A DNA stretch of 29,945 nucleotides from NCBI GenBank assembly GCA_947255165.1, contig CAMYFZ010000018.1:1-29945 (forward strand), given 5' to 3'. Under the pieces are notes generated by a model. That model was given only the letters and a program-made list of their open reading frames with translations. It made no database searches and was not told where the DNA came from. Position numbers and translations under genes: made by a program. Origin of the DNA: an uncultured Varibaculum sp. Its GTDB lineage: Bacteria > Actinomycetota > Actinomycetes > Actinomycetales > Actinomycetaceae. Each line of letters begins with the position of its first letter. Position 1 is the first letter of the stretch. This document shows, one piece after another, positions 9,218-17,938 of this stretch.

Positions 9218-10207
9218 TTAAACGCCCGCGATCTTATCTGGTCCGGCCTGCCAGGCACTCCAAGCTGACTCCAGGATTTCTTTGATTCCGTTTTCGGCTT
9301 TCCAATCCAAATCAACCCGAATCCTGGTGGTGTCCCCGATCAGCTGCGCCGGATCACCGGGGCGACGCGGATCTTCGTCCACCTTGAAATCAATCCCGGT
9401 TACTTCCCGAATACCATCGATTATTTCGCGAACTGAAGTTCCTTGCCCAGTACCCACGTTGAAAACATGATGCTCCATCTCCTGGCCAGAGGCAACATAA
9501 TCTAAGGCATGCAAGTGGGCATCGGCGAGGTCGCGCACATGAATATAATCACGAATACAGGTGCCGTCCGCAGTGTCGTAATCGGTACCGAAAATCTTGG
9601 GGTTTTTCCCTTTGGATAGGCGCTCCAGCACCATCGGAATCAGGTTGAGGCGAGCGGGATCGCCCAGTTCGTCCCAACCGGATCCCGCTACGTTGAAGTA
9701 TCGCAGTCCGATCCAGCGCAGGCCCCAGGCGCGTTCACAATCTGCCATCATCCATTCGCCAATCAACTTGGTTTCCCCGTAGGGGTTAATGGGTTTACCG
9801 GCAAGTTCTTCGGGGACTACCGGCACATCCGGCTGACCGTATACTGCGGCCGAGGAGGAGAAAATCATTTGCCGGGTACCGGCATCGCGCATGGCAGACA
9901 TGACATTGGCTAATCCTCCTACGTTCTGCTGGTAGTACCACATCGGCTTTTCCACCGATTCACCCACCTGCTTGCGCGCCGCGAAGTGAATAACTGCCGT
10001 TACGTCCTCGTCGATGAGAGTTTGAAAAATTTTCTTGCGCGCCCCGGAGGCAGCCACATCTAGTTGTACCAGTTTTGCGTCGCCGATCCGATCCGCAGTT
10101 CCATAGGATAGATCATCTATGACCACTACTTTTTCACCGCGTTGGGCGAGTAGTCTTACTACGTGAGCACCGATATAACCGGCGCCTCCTACAACTAAAA
10201 CACTCAT
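9218..10207 (-). CDS. galE: UDP-glucose 4-epimerase
   Basis: It interconverts UDP-glucose and UDP-galactose, feeding the Leloir pathway and galactose into surface polymers. From the ATG at 10207 the protein is 329 residues, normal for GalE. It begins MSVLVVGGAGYIGAHV, the NAD-binding GxxGxxG Rossmann motif at the N-terminus. Further signatures are VIDDLSYG, HFAARKQVGESV, SSSAAVYGQP and the catalytic Tyr-Lys pair in NPYGETK, then RYFNVAGS and DYIHVRDLADAH. The frame stays open upstream to a GTG-free ATG at 10267, but that 20-residue extension has no family counterpart and was rejected. No Shine-Dalgarno is seen; TACGCT lies six bases before the ATG. It converges on LCP gene 2 and diverges from the RCC1-like gene. 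Confidence 0.96.
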   Translation of the reverse strand: MSVLVVGGAGYIGAHVVRLLAQRGEKVVVIDDLSYGTADRIGDAKLVQLDVAASGARKKIFQTLIDEDVTAVIHFAARKQVGESVEKPMWYYQQNVGGLANVMSAMRDAGTRQMIFSSSAAVYGQPDVPVVPEELAGKPINPYGETKLIGEWMMADCERAWGLRWIGLRYFNVAGSGWDELGDPARLNLIPMVLERLSKGKNPKIFGTDYDTADGTCIRDYIHVRDLADAHLHALDYVASGQEMEHHVFNVGTGQGTSVREIIDGIREVTGIDFKVDEDPRRPGDPAQLIGDTTRIRVDLDWKAENGIKEILESAWSAWQAGPDKIAGV

Positions 10208-10213
10208 ACGAAC

Positions 10214-10219
10214 AGCGTA
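10214..10219 (-). promoter_or_regulatory. Weak candidate -10 for galE
   Basis: TACGCT on the minus strand, six bases before the galE ATG. It fits TANNNT only and is the weakest of the leaderless candidates, but it agrees with the pattern at the neighbouring genes. Confidence 0.25.
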
Positions 10220-10235
10220 CCCCAGAAGGTCTACC

Positions 10236-10251
10236 TGGTTATCGTTAACCA
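10236..10251. promoter_or_regulatory. Dyad operator candidate upstream of galE
   Basis: TGGTTA-TCGT-TAACCA is a perfect 6-bp-arm inverted repeat 29 bp upstream of the galE start, over the expected -35 region. It would suit a dimeric repressor or activator of galE. The regulator is unknown. Confidence 0.35.
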
Positions 10252-10296
10252 ATCTGTAGTTGCACATTTTAGACAGGTTTTAGGGGACTTTCCGAC

Positions 10297-10325
10297 TTCA
10301 AAGTTTGTTAAAAATAGGTTAGAAT
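10297..10325 (+). promoter_or_regulatory. Promoter of the RCC1-like gene
   Basis: TTCAAA (10297-10302), 17 bases, TAGAAT (10320-10325). Both hexamers match the sigma-A consensus at 4-5 of 6 positions. Transcription would begin near 10332, giving a leader of about 43 bases with GGGAGG before the GTG. Confidence 0.5.
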
Positions 10326-10374
10326 GGGCTAAGGAGTATTTAGGTGTTCCCGAGTTGGACGGGAGGTGACCGGG

Positions 10375-11874
10375 GTGCGCGATGCCACGTCTATACGTCG
10401 CATAGGTTTACAGGTAGCGCTGGCCGTAGTAGCAATATTCCTTGCCCTGGGCGCACTGGTTATTGCTCCCACCACCTCCATTGCAGGAGCCGTAAAGCCC
10501 ACCTACCAAATCACGCTAACACCGGTAAATCCCCAGCCCACTACCAGTACTCCTACTTCAGATTATGATCCGGTAATGCCAGGTCCTTCTCCTACTCCTA
10601 CCTTTAACGGTCCGCGGATCATCCTTTCTTTGCGTCCGGTGCAACCGGGTCCTTCTCCGGTTCCAACTTTTAACCAGAGCACCTCCCCCTCCGACACGGT
10701 ACAGCCGGTGGGAGTCGCTGAGGATTTACGACGTGCCTCTGCCTCCGGCTCCTTTGCCTGCGGGCTGCGCACTGATGGAACCGCCCGCTGCTGGGGAATC
10801 AACGACTCTGGGCAACTTGGGGTACCCATCACCCGACAACCAGCAATATTACCGCAGACGGTAGCTAACCAGCCGGTGAAATTCACACAAATCTCAACCG
10901 GCCGCGATTACACTTGCGGCTTGGGCACTGACAAGTTTGTTTATTGCTGGGGGGATAACGCCTTCGGGCAACTGGGACAGGTTAAATCTCGAACTCAGCT
11001 GTCGGGATCTTTCAATCCTCTAAGGGTAGCCGCCCTGCCAGCAGATACCGCCCAAATTGCTACTGGAGGGCGCCATGCTTGCGCCCTTTCTAACTCTGGA
11101 GTGCTTACCTGCTGGGGAGCCAATGAAATGGCCCAAGTTGGTAACAGCACTAACATCGGGAATCAACTAAAACCGGTAGCGGTAATGACAGATGTTAAAG
11201 AGGTCGCCACCGGTAATGACCATACCTGTGCCTTGAAACAAGACGGCATGGTGTATTGTTGGGGCGTAAAAGCAGGCTGGGACGATTGGAATAACCGGCT
11301 GGCGCTAAGCTATCAACTGCGACCGGCACCAGTTTCAAATATGAAGTTTATTTCTTTGCGTGCCGCCGGGGATCGCAGCTGCGCAATTGCTGAAGATCAG
11401 CGGCTTTATTGTTGGGGAATCAATACTGACGGTCAGGCAGGTAAGCCCGGAAACATGTCCACCAAGGGCCAAATGCTGCAGCCGGAACTGATCAGTTCCC
11501 TACCTCAGGTAAGCCAGGTTTATCTCGGCTACTACGGGGGCTGCGCGATTACTCCCGCAGGTAGCACCTACTGTTGGGGGCGCAATGACTTCGGGCAATT
11601 GGGTCCGGGGATTGCTTTGACTAAACGAGTGGCCGCCAATAACACCCAAAATATTGGGGCAGCTCCCACCCTCAGTGGTTTAGATGCCCGGCTGGCTGCC
11701 AATACCCGTTCCACCCTAGTTATGGGCAACACCTTTACCTGCATGCTTGATAAACAGAACAATATGTACTGCCTGGGCAACTGGGCACAAGGTCAACTGG
11801 CTGATGGACGGCGCAGCGATCGGCTTTCAAACGCGCGAACGGCCCAAATAACTCCGGTATATTCTCGTCTCTAA
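10375..11874 (+). CDS. Exported seven-blade RCC1-like beta-propeller, C-x9-C in every blade
   Basis: From the GTG at 10375 (eight bases after GGGAGG) the protein has 499 residues. A basic start and hydrophobic segment (about 9-32) ending SIAGA-V look like a signal peptide or anchor. A Pro/Thr/Ser linker has two copies of PGPSPxPTFN. Seven RCC1-type repeats follow, each reading roughly ATG..HTCAL..DG.VYCWG.N..GQLG. Each repeat has two cysteines exactly ten residues apart: 129/139, 181/191, 236/246, 285/295, 336/346, 390/400 and 456/466; no others are seen. That strongly suggests one disulfide per blade in an extracellular propeller. RCC1 folds bind proteins or ligands; no function is known here. 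No sortase motif is seen. GtrA follows after 9 bp. The GTG at 10366, nearer the Shine-Dalgarno, is a less likely start. Confidence 0.85.
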   Translation: MRDATSIRRIGLQVALAVVAIFLALGALVIAPTTSIAGAVKPTYQITLTPVNPQPTTSTPTSDYDPVMPGPSPTPTFNGPRIILSLRPVQPGPSPVPTFNQSTSPSDTVQPVGVAEDLRRASASGSFACGLRTDGTARCWGINDSGQLGVPITRQPAILPQTVANQPVKFTQISTGRDYTCGLGTDKFVYCWGDNAFGQLGQVKSRTQLSGSFNPLRVAALPADTAQIATGGRHACALSNSGVLTCWGANEMAQVGNSTNIGNQLKPVAVMTDVKEVATGNDHTCALKQDGMVYCWGVKAGWDDWNNRLALSYQLRPAPVSNMKFISLRAAGDRSCAIAEDQRLYCWGINTDGQAGKPGNMSTKGQMLQPELISSLPQVSQVYLGYYGGCAITPAGSTYCWGRNDFGQLGPGIALTKRVAANNTQNIGAAPTLSGLDARLAANTRSTLVMGNTFTCMLDKQNNMYCLGNWAQGQLADGRRSDRLSNARTAQITPVYSRL

Positions 11875-11883
11875 CTAAGAACC

Positions 11884-12324
11884 GTGGGAAAACTCTACTC
11901 CTATCTGCGGGCCCCCGGACGCCTCACCCGAATCATTAAGTTCTGTCTGGTAGGCGGGATGAACTACCTGGTAGATGTGTCAGTTTTTAATCTGCTAATG
12001 CTCGGTTGGCTTTCTTCCCATCCCCTGACCTCCAAGATTTTAGCCGCAGCGGTAGCGACTGTATTTTCTTGGGTAGTAAATCGGTATTGGACCTTCCGCA
12101 ACCAACGCACCGATAACCGCTTGCAAGAATTTATGGGTTTCGCGGTGGTTAACGTACTGGGGATGCTGCCTGCAGTTATTTGCTTAGGGATTAGCCACTA
12201 CCTGTTGGGATTCACCTCGCTCCTGGCTGACAATATCTCCGCCAATGTGATCGGACTGGTATTGGGAACTATTTTGCGTTTTCTCCTCTACGAACACACT
12301 ATTTTCACTGGCACTAAACAGTAG
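11884..12324 (+). CDS. GtrA-family membrane protein
   Basis: A 146-residue protein of GtrA/DPMS type, with four predicted membrane helices (about 17-40, 45-66, 80-106, 115-138) and the family features FCLVGGMNYLVD near the N-terminus and VVNRYWTFRN after helix 2. GtrA-like proteins are thought to flip or present polyprenyl-phosphate-linked sugars for glycosylation of surface polymers. No glycosyltransferase partner is beside it; the PMT at 20.7 kb or the LCP system could use its product, which is inference only. The start is GTG, 9 bp after the RCC1-like stop, and no good Shine-Dalgarno is visible, so it is probably translated by coupling. Confidence 0.88.
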   Translation: MGKLYSYLRAPGRLTRIIKFCLVGGMNYLVDVSVFNLLMLGWLSSHPLTSKILAAAVATVFSWVVNRYWTFRNQRTDNRLQEFMGFAVVNVLGMLPAVICLGISHYLLGFTSLLADNISANVIGLVLGTILRFLLYEHTIFTGTKQ

Positions 12325-12413
12325 GTCCTGCAAGTAGCTGCCCAACGGACAACCTTGGGAAAAATTGGCGGGAAGAGATTGATCTGCTTGCACCAAGGGG
12401 GTAACAAATTATT

Positions 12414-12427
12414 TCTCGACGTCGAGA
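12414..12427. promoter_or_regulatory. 14-bp perfect palindrome, candidate mdh operator
   Basis: TCTCGACGTCGAGA is fully self-complementary and lies about 150 bp upstream of the mdh start. The form suits a dimeric MarR/PecS- or TetR-type regulator. TamR-type (PecS/MarR) regulators of central-carbon genes in streptomycetes are one possible parallel, but the site sequence was not matched from memory. Confidence 0.4.
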
Positions 12428-12528
12428 TGCCCTATTTTATCTGGAGTTTTATTGCTATCGCTGAAAATTAGCACTAGCAGATGGCACCTCAAAGAGTTAG
12501 GGTTAAAGCATAAGTCTACTTGGCTTGG

Positions 12529-12546
12529 CCGGCCGCGCGCGGTCGG
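12529..12546 (+). promoter_or_regulatory. GC-rich hairpin in the mdh leader
   Basis: CCGGCCGC...GCGGTCGG can form a stem of seven pairs, one of them G-U, with a 4-base loop, ending about 18 bases before the Shine-Dalgarno. It may stabilise the mRNA or affect translation; no conserved riboswitch is recognised. Confidence 0.3.
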
Positions 12547-12549
12547 TAA

Positions 12550-13575
<1,026 letters not shown>

Positions 13576-13621
13576 GCTGTTTCGCTTCTCCGCCCCTAGG
13601 GGTTGGGTAAAAGCATAAAGA

Positions 13622-13654
13622 TTGGGGGGTTGGGCAAATAGCCCAACCCCCCAA
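13622..13654. terminator. Bidirectional hairpin terminator between mdh and pcrA
   Basis: TTGGGGGGTTGGGC (13622-13635) pairs perfectly with 13641-13654 around the loop AAATA, followed on the plus side by AATTATTTT. It should serve both convergent genes. Confidence 0.82.
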
Positions 13655-13708
13655 AATTATTTTCAAGACAACTGATTGAGAAAATCAATAACCGCCCAGC
13701 GCAGCGCC

Positions 13709-16345
13709 CTAGATTTTTTCCATGGGCGCTAGGCGCAGCAGTAAGCGTTTGGTGACTCCCCCGGCGAACTCCACTTTCGCGCTCTTCGAACGCCCGCGAC
13801 CTTCAATCGCGATCACCGTGCCTTCCCCGAACTTGTCGTGACGTACCCGATCGCCAGTGCCTACCTCGGTGGCTTTACCGATAGAAGCATTAGCATCCGT
13901 GCGCGCACCCAGCTGCGTGCCAAGACGTTTCACCTTCCCGGTTTCCCGCCGCTCCACCTGGTCCGTGCGACCGGAACCAAAGGCCGGACCCCCGGCCTCG
14001 TCCTCACGGTAGCGCCTAGATACCTGCTGTTTGCGATAGCTGCTTGCGCGGCTGCCAAATCTGGAGCCCGCTGCGCCCGCGCGAGAGCTATTACCCCAGC
14101 TGCGCCCGGCAGCCCATAGGGAATCTTGATCAGAAAAATCAAACTGTCCATTACTTTTACTTAACTGCTCTGGTTGATCCATCAAGTCGGTCGGCACTTC
14201 TAACAGGAAGGGAGAAAGTGGCTGCCAGCGAGTTTCCCCCCACATCTGCCGATTATGAGCCGCAGTCAAATATACTTTTTTCTTCGCGCGGGTAATCGCC
14301 ACATAGGCCAGGCGCCGCTCCTCCGCCATTTCTCCAGCCTCACCCAAGGCACGCGAATGGGGGAAGGTTCCTTCTTCCAGGCCGGTAACAAAGACTACCG
14401 GGAATTCTAGGCCCTTCGCCATATGCACAGTCATTAAAGTAACCTGCCCGCGCTGGTCACCCGGGAGTTGATCCGCATCTGCCACTAGGGCGACCCGCTC
14501 TAAGAAATCCACCAGAGTACCTTCGGGTTCCTCTTCGCTAAACTGGGAAGCCACGTTATAAAACTCGGAAAGGTTATCCAAGCGCACCCCATCTTGGGGA
14601 TCTTTAGAGCCCTCCAAAGATTTCAAATATCCCGATTCGGTCAGGACTGTCTGCAAAATATCCTTTAATGGTGCGCCTTGCACATAGGCCTCGCGGGCGG
14701 CAACTAAACAATCCCAGAACTGGGCAATATTGGTGCGTGCCCGCGGAGCCAGCCCGCTCACCTCGGCATTTGCGGGCGTCGCTTCACTGACACCGGAAAG
14801 GTTGGAATCAGCTGCGGCACCCGGGCGCTGCTCCCCCAGCTCTTGCATCCACACTAGAGCTGCCGCGCGCCCGAGGGACACCTCATAAGTATTGGCAGCC
14901 GCCTGCAGAGCCTCCTGCGCCTTGTTCCCCAGGGAACGCTTGGGAGTGTTGATCACCCGGGTAAAAGACACGGTGTCATCGGGGTTTACTACCAGTTGCA
15001 GATAGGCGATCGCGTCTTTGATTTCTTTGCGTTCATAGAACTTGGTACCACCGATAATCCGGTAGGGAATCCCCGCATGGGTCAAAGTTTCTTCCAGGAG
15101 GCGGGAGTGGGCATTTATTCGGTAAAAAACGGCGATATCACCGTAAGTGTAACCCCCACTTACCAGCTTATTTATCTCTTCCACCACGGCTAGCGCTTCA
15201 TCGCGGTCCCCGGAAGATATCCGTACCCCTACTTTTTCGCCCTCGCCAGAATCTGTCCACAGCTTTTTCTTGTGTCGGCTCTGGTTATGCGAAATGACCG
15301 CATTGGCTGCCGCCAAAATATTTCCGCTGGACCGGTAGTTCTGTTCCAGGTAGATAGTGCGCGCTCCCGGGAAATCTTTCTCGAATTCCTCAATATTGCG
15401 CACGGTAGCGCCCCGGAAAGCGTAGATAGATTGGTCAGAGTCCCCAACTACTGTAAGTTCCGCCGGGTTAACCGGTTCACCCTGTACCTGTTCTGGATGA
15501 TTAATTGCCGCGCCTGCTACCCCAGATAACAGTTTTACCAGCACATACTGCGCGTGGTTAGTGTCCTGGTATTCATCAACCAGGACGTGGCGAAAGCGGT
15601 GACAGAAACTGGATTGCACCAGGGGATTACTTTGAAACAACTGCACCGTGCGCATAATCAGATCATCGAAATCTAGAGCGTTAGCGGCGCTCAGGCGACG
15701 CTGGTATATCGGGTATACCTTGGCCACTACCTCCGCATCTGGCCCGGGGCCGGCACTAGCGAGATAGGTATCCGGATCAATCAAAGAGTTCTTCAAATCC
15801 GAAATTCGCCCTTGAATTTTCTTAGCTGGAAACCGCTTAGGGTCTAGCTGTGACTCTTTTAGAATCATAGAAACTAGGCGAGTTGCATCGGCCTGGTCGT
15901 AAATCGTGAAAGAGGACTTAAGGTTAGCGGCCTGAGCGTAGCGGCGCAATATTCTCACGCAGGCGGAGTGGAACGTAGATACCCACATTTGACTGGCTTG
16001 CGCACCTATCAGTGAACTAACCCGCTCCCGCATTTCTGCAGCCGCTTTATTGGTAAAAGTAATCGCCAAAATTTGCGAGGGATACGCACGGCCGGTAGCC
16101 AAAAGGTAGGCAATGCGGCGAGTCAAAACCCGGGTTTTACCGGAACCGGCTCCTGCCATCACCAACAACGGGGTACCCTGATGTTCTACCGCTTGTCGCT
16201 GGGGATCATTCAGACCCGAAACAATATCCTCCGGAGTCGAGGGTGCCGAGGCCTCAGCATCATCTGGGAAAGAGAAAACTCCCCCGGGGAGGATACTTTC
16301 AGGCGCGGGAGTATCGGCAGAAAAAAGAGCGTTAAAATCGATCAT
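13709..16345 (-). CDS. pcrA: ATP-dependent DNA helicase PcrA/UvrD
   Basis: A superfamily-1A 3'-5' helicase acting in nucleotide-excision repair, plasmid replication and removal of RecA or stalled polymerase. The 878 residues hold all motifs: Q motif LNDPQRQAV (46-54), Walker A AGAGSGKT (64-71), TFTNKAAAEMRER (Ia), Walker B DEYQDTNHAQ, motif III GDSDQSIYAFRGA, motif IV EQNYRSS, motif V VHMAKGLEFPVVF, and motif VI RRLAYVAITRAKK. A Gly/Ser/Arg-rich linker precedes the C-terminal Tudor-like domain (VGTGDRVRHDKFGEGTV...), which binds RNA polymerase in PcrA. Residues 1-40 are an extra N-terminal extension. The ATG follows CCAGG. It lies 19 bp after the propeller gene and is the last gene of the rsmI-metG run. 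Confidence 0.97.
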   Translation of the reverse strand: MIDFNALFSADTPAPESILPGGVFSFPDDAEASAPSTPEDIVSGLNDPQRQAVEHQGTPLLVMAGAGSGKTRVLTRRIAYLLATGRAYPSQILAITFTNKAAAEMRERVSSLIGAQASQMWVSTFHSACVRILRRYAQAANLKSSFTIYDQADATRLVSMILKESQLDPKRFPAKKIQGRISDLKNSLIDPDTYLASAGPGPDAEVVAKVYPIYQRRLSAANALDFDDLIMRTVQLFQSNPLVQSSFCHRFRHVLVDEYQDTNHAQYVLVKLLSGVAGAAINHPEQVQGEPVNPAELTVVGDSDQSIYAFRGATVRNIEEFEKDFPGARTIYLEQNYRSSGNILAAANAVISHNQSRHKKKLWTDSGEGEKVGVRISSGDRDEALAVVEEINKLVSGGYTYGDIAVFYRINAHSRLLEETLTHAGIPYRIIGGTKFYERKEIKDAIAYLQLVVNPDDTVSFTRVINTPKRSLGNKAQEALQAAANTYEVSLGRAAALVWMQELGEQRPGAAADSNLSGVSEATPANAEVSGLAPRARTNIAQFWDCLVAAREAYVQGAPLKDILQTVLTESGYLKSLEGSKDPQDGVRLDNLSEFYNVASQFSEEEPEGTLVDFLERVALVADADQLPGDQRGQVTLMTVHMAKGLEFPVVFVTGLEEGTFPHSRALGEAGEMAEERRLAYVAITRAKKKVYLTAAHNRQMWGETRWQPLSPFLLEVPTDLMDQPEQLSKSNGQFDFSDQDSLWAAGRSWGNSSRAGAAGSRFGSRASSYRKQQVSRRYREDEAGGPAFGSGRTDQVERRETGKVKRLGTQLGARTDANASIGKATEVGTGDRVRHDKFGEGTVIAIEGRGRSKSAKVEFAGGVTKRLLLRLAPMEKI

Positions 16346-16364
16346 TAAACCTGGTTATTAGGAA

Positions 16365-17912
16365 TTATTTTCTGGAAAGTAGGCCGGCTCGCCGCAATAC
16401 TTGCCGTTGTTCTTCTTCGGTTGCATTCCAACCGACCGCGAGATATTTCAAAGCCAAGGAATCAATGCAGAATGCGGCCACTGAAATGCCGGAATCAGTT
16501 TCGTAAGCTACCGCAACTATCCGAATATCTTCCAAAGACACCACGTCTAACGCATTCACCGGCTGGGAGGTAAAGGGAATAATCCCTAATAGTTCGGAAG
16601 CGAAATCAAACATGGAACGCACAGTTCCCTGCCCATTTTGGTCGGGTGCCACCGCCAGCATTACCCGGGACTGTTCAGTGTGTTCGGGAGCGGAATAGAA
16701 TGCTCGTTCTACCGCTGCCGGCAGCGTCTTACCGAAAGCCTTTTTCCCTAAAGGCTCCGTGAAACTGCGGCCCCCATCGGCAGAGGCATAGGCGTTGAAA
16801 GTTAATCCCTGATCGGTTTCCTCGACACAGCCCATCACTAGTTTCCCGTCGGCAAGCTCAGTAATACTTGCCTGCACAACCTTTTCACCAGCGAATTTAC
16901 CTGCCCACCAGGAGATTCCTTGGTCATCGGAACAAACTGCAACCGCGCCCCGTTTCCCGTCAGCTTCGGTTGCTACCGCTACATAGGCGAGCCGGCCGGT
17001 CCAAATCCCGTGACGCAGCTGTACCCCATGACCGTGGGCGGTGCGCCGTGACACCCAGCTTTGATCGCCATCAACTAGGCTGGTCAAATCGCGGTACCGC
17101 CAGGTATCGCCCTCATCGTCACTTAAAGCTACCGCAATATGGTTTTTGGAGTCATCGTCATCAGTGCGGGTAGTAACTGCGATGAACACCCGGCCAGTCA
17201 CCTGAGAAATAATTATCTGGGGATCAGTGAAAGCCTGACCAGAATCGGTGTAGGTTTCCGGATCAAAGAGGACGCGCGGTTCTTCCCAACTAATTCCGTG
17301 ATCATTGCTGCGGGTATACCACACCTGGGCCTGTCCCCCCGCCGGGCGCTTTTCAAAAGCTAAAATCAGTTTCCGCCCGGGGGTGCGGTCAATCGCGGGT
17401 GCCCCGTAGCTTTCTTCACCATTAGATGCACAAATATCGGCAGTCTTCACCCCCTGTACCGGAAGCTTCCGGTCAGGTTCCACTACTGGTTCTACCGGGG
17501 GTTCCGGGGACTCTGCTTCCACGGACGCGGCGGGGGAAGCAGCTGGTTCCGGCTCAGGCTTTGAATTTGCGGCATCCACCTCTGGAACAGCAGTTTTTGT
17601 CTGCGCAGCAGCGGCAGGTTCGGATTGCTCAGCGGTCTCGGCTGCGGCAGCCTCTGCGGGGGTCGCAGTTTTTTCTTTCGCCGGGCTAGCCGCGGCAGAA
17701 TCAGCACTAGCGTCCTGGTCTTGGCTATCCGCTAGCGTGGGATCTTCTAAAATCACCACCCCGGATGATTCGTAAACTTTACGCTCACCCTCGGTTTTAT
17801 CCGCTTCTTTATCAGCACTTTCCAAGGCTAAAGGCAGGTGGGAGTCGCGCTCGTTATCACGGGCAGAAGACCCCAGAAAGAGTCTTTTCAAGCGTTGCCA
17901 AAACCCAGCCAC
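16365..17912 (-). CDS. Sialidase-like beta-propeller protein, probably non-enzymatic
   Basis: This 515-residue protein starts with GTG, placed by AAAGGAG seven bases before it. Residues 1-14 (MAGFWQRLKRLFLG) form a basic, hydrophobic and possibly amphipathic helix; no signal peptide or membrane helix is seen. Residues about 60-148 are Ala/Pro/Glu-rich low complexity. Residues 155-500 look like a sialidase-type six-blade propeller with Asp boxes S-x-D-x-G-x-x-W at 202-209, 264-271 and 328-335 and a variant at 377-384 (SADGGRSF). Sialidases use an Arg triad, but the FRIP Arg is replaced (YGAPAID) and the Arg expected after TELADGKLVM is absent, so catalysis is doubtful. Cytoplasmic or membrane-peripheral location is inferred. 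It sits between metG and pcrA with gaps of only 26 and 19 bp. Confidence 0.75.
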   Translation of the reverse strand: MAGFWQRLKRLFLGSSARDNERDSHLPLALESADKEADKTEGERKVYESSGVVILEDPTLADSQDQDASADSAAASPAKEKTATPAEAAAAETAEQSEPAAAAQTKTAVPEVDAANSKPEPEPAASPAASVEAESPEPPVEPVVEPDRKLPVQGVKTADICASNGEESYGAPAIDRTPGRKLILAFEKRPAGGQAQVWYTRSNDHGISWEEPRVLFDPETYTDSGQAFTDPQIIISQVTGRVFIAVTTRTDDDDSKNHIAVALSDDEGDTWRYRDLTSLVDGDQSWVSRRTAHGHGVQLRHGIWTGRLAYVAVATEADGKRGAVAVCSDDQGISWWAGKFAGEKVVQASITELADGKLVMGCVEETDQGLTFNAYASADGGRSFTEPLGKKAFGKTLPAAVERAFYSAPEHTEQSRVMLAVAPDQNGQGTVRSMFDFASELLGIIPFTSQPVNALDVVSLEDIRIVAVAYETDSGISVAAFCIDSLALKYLAVGWNATEEEQRQVLRRAGLLSRK

Positions 17913-17938
17913 GTACCTTCTCCTTTATGCCTCAGCTC

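Noticed and set aside
10208..10267. 20-residue extension of galE to the ATG at 10267
   Set aside because: GalE proteins begin just before the GGAGYIG motif. The extension has no Shine-Dalgarno and would cover the dyad and upstream region.
10344..10568. 74-codon ORF with AAGGAG before a GTG, overlapping the start of the RCC1-like gene in another frame
   Set aside because: The ribosome-binding site is good, but the product (Cys/His/Arg-rich) looks like an out-of-frame shadow of the real gene. It could at most be a leader peptide.
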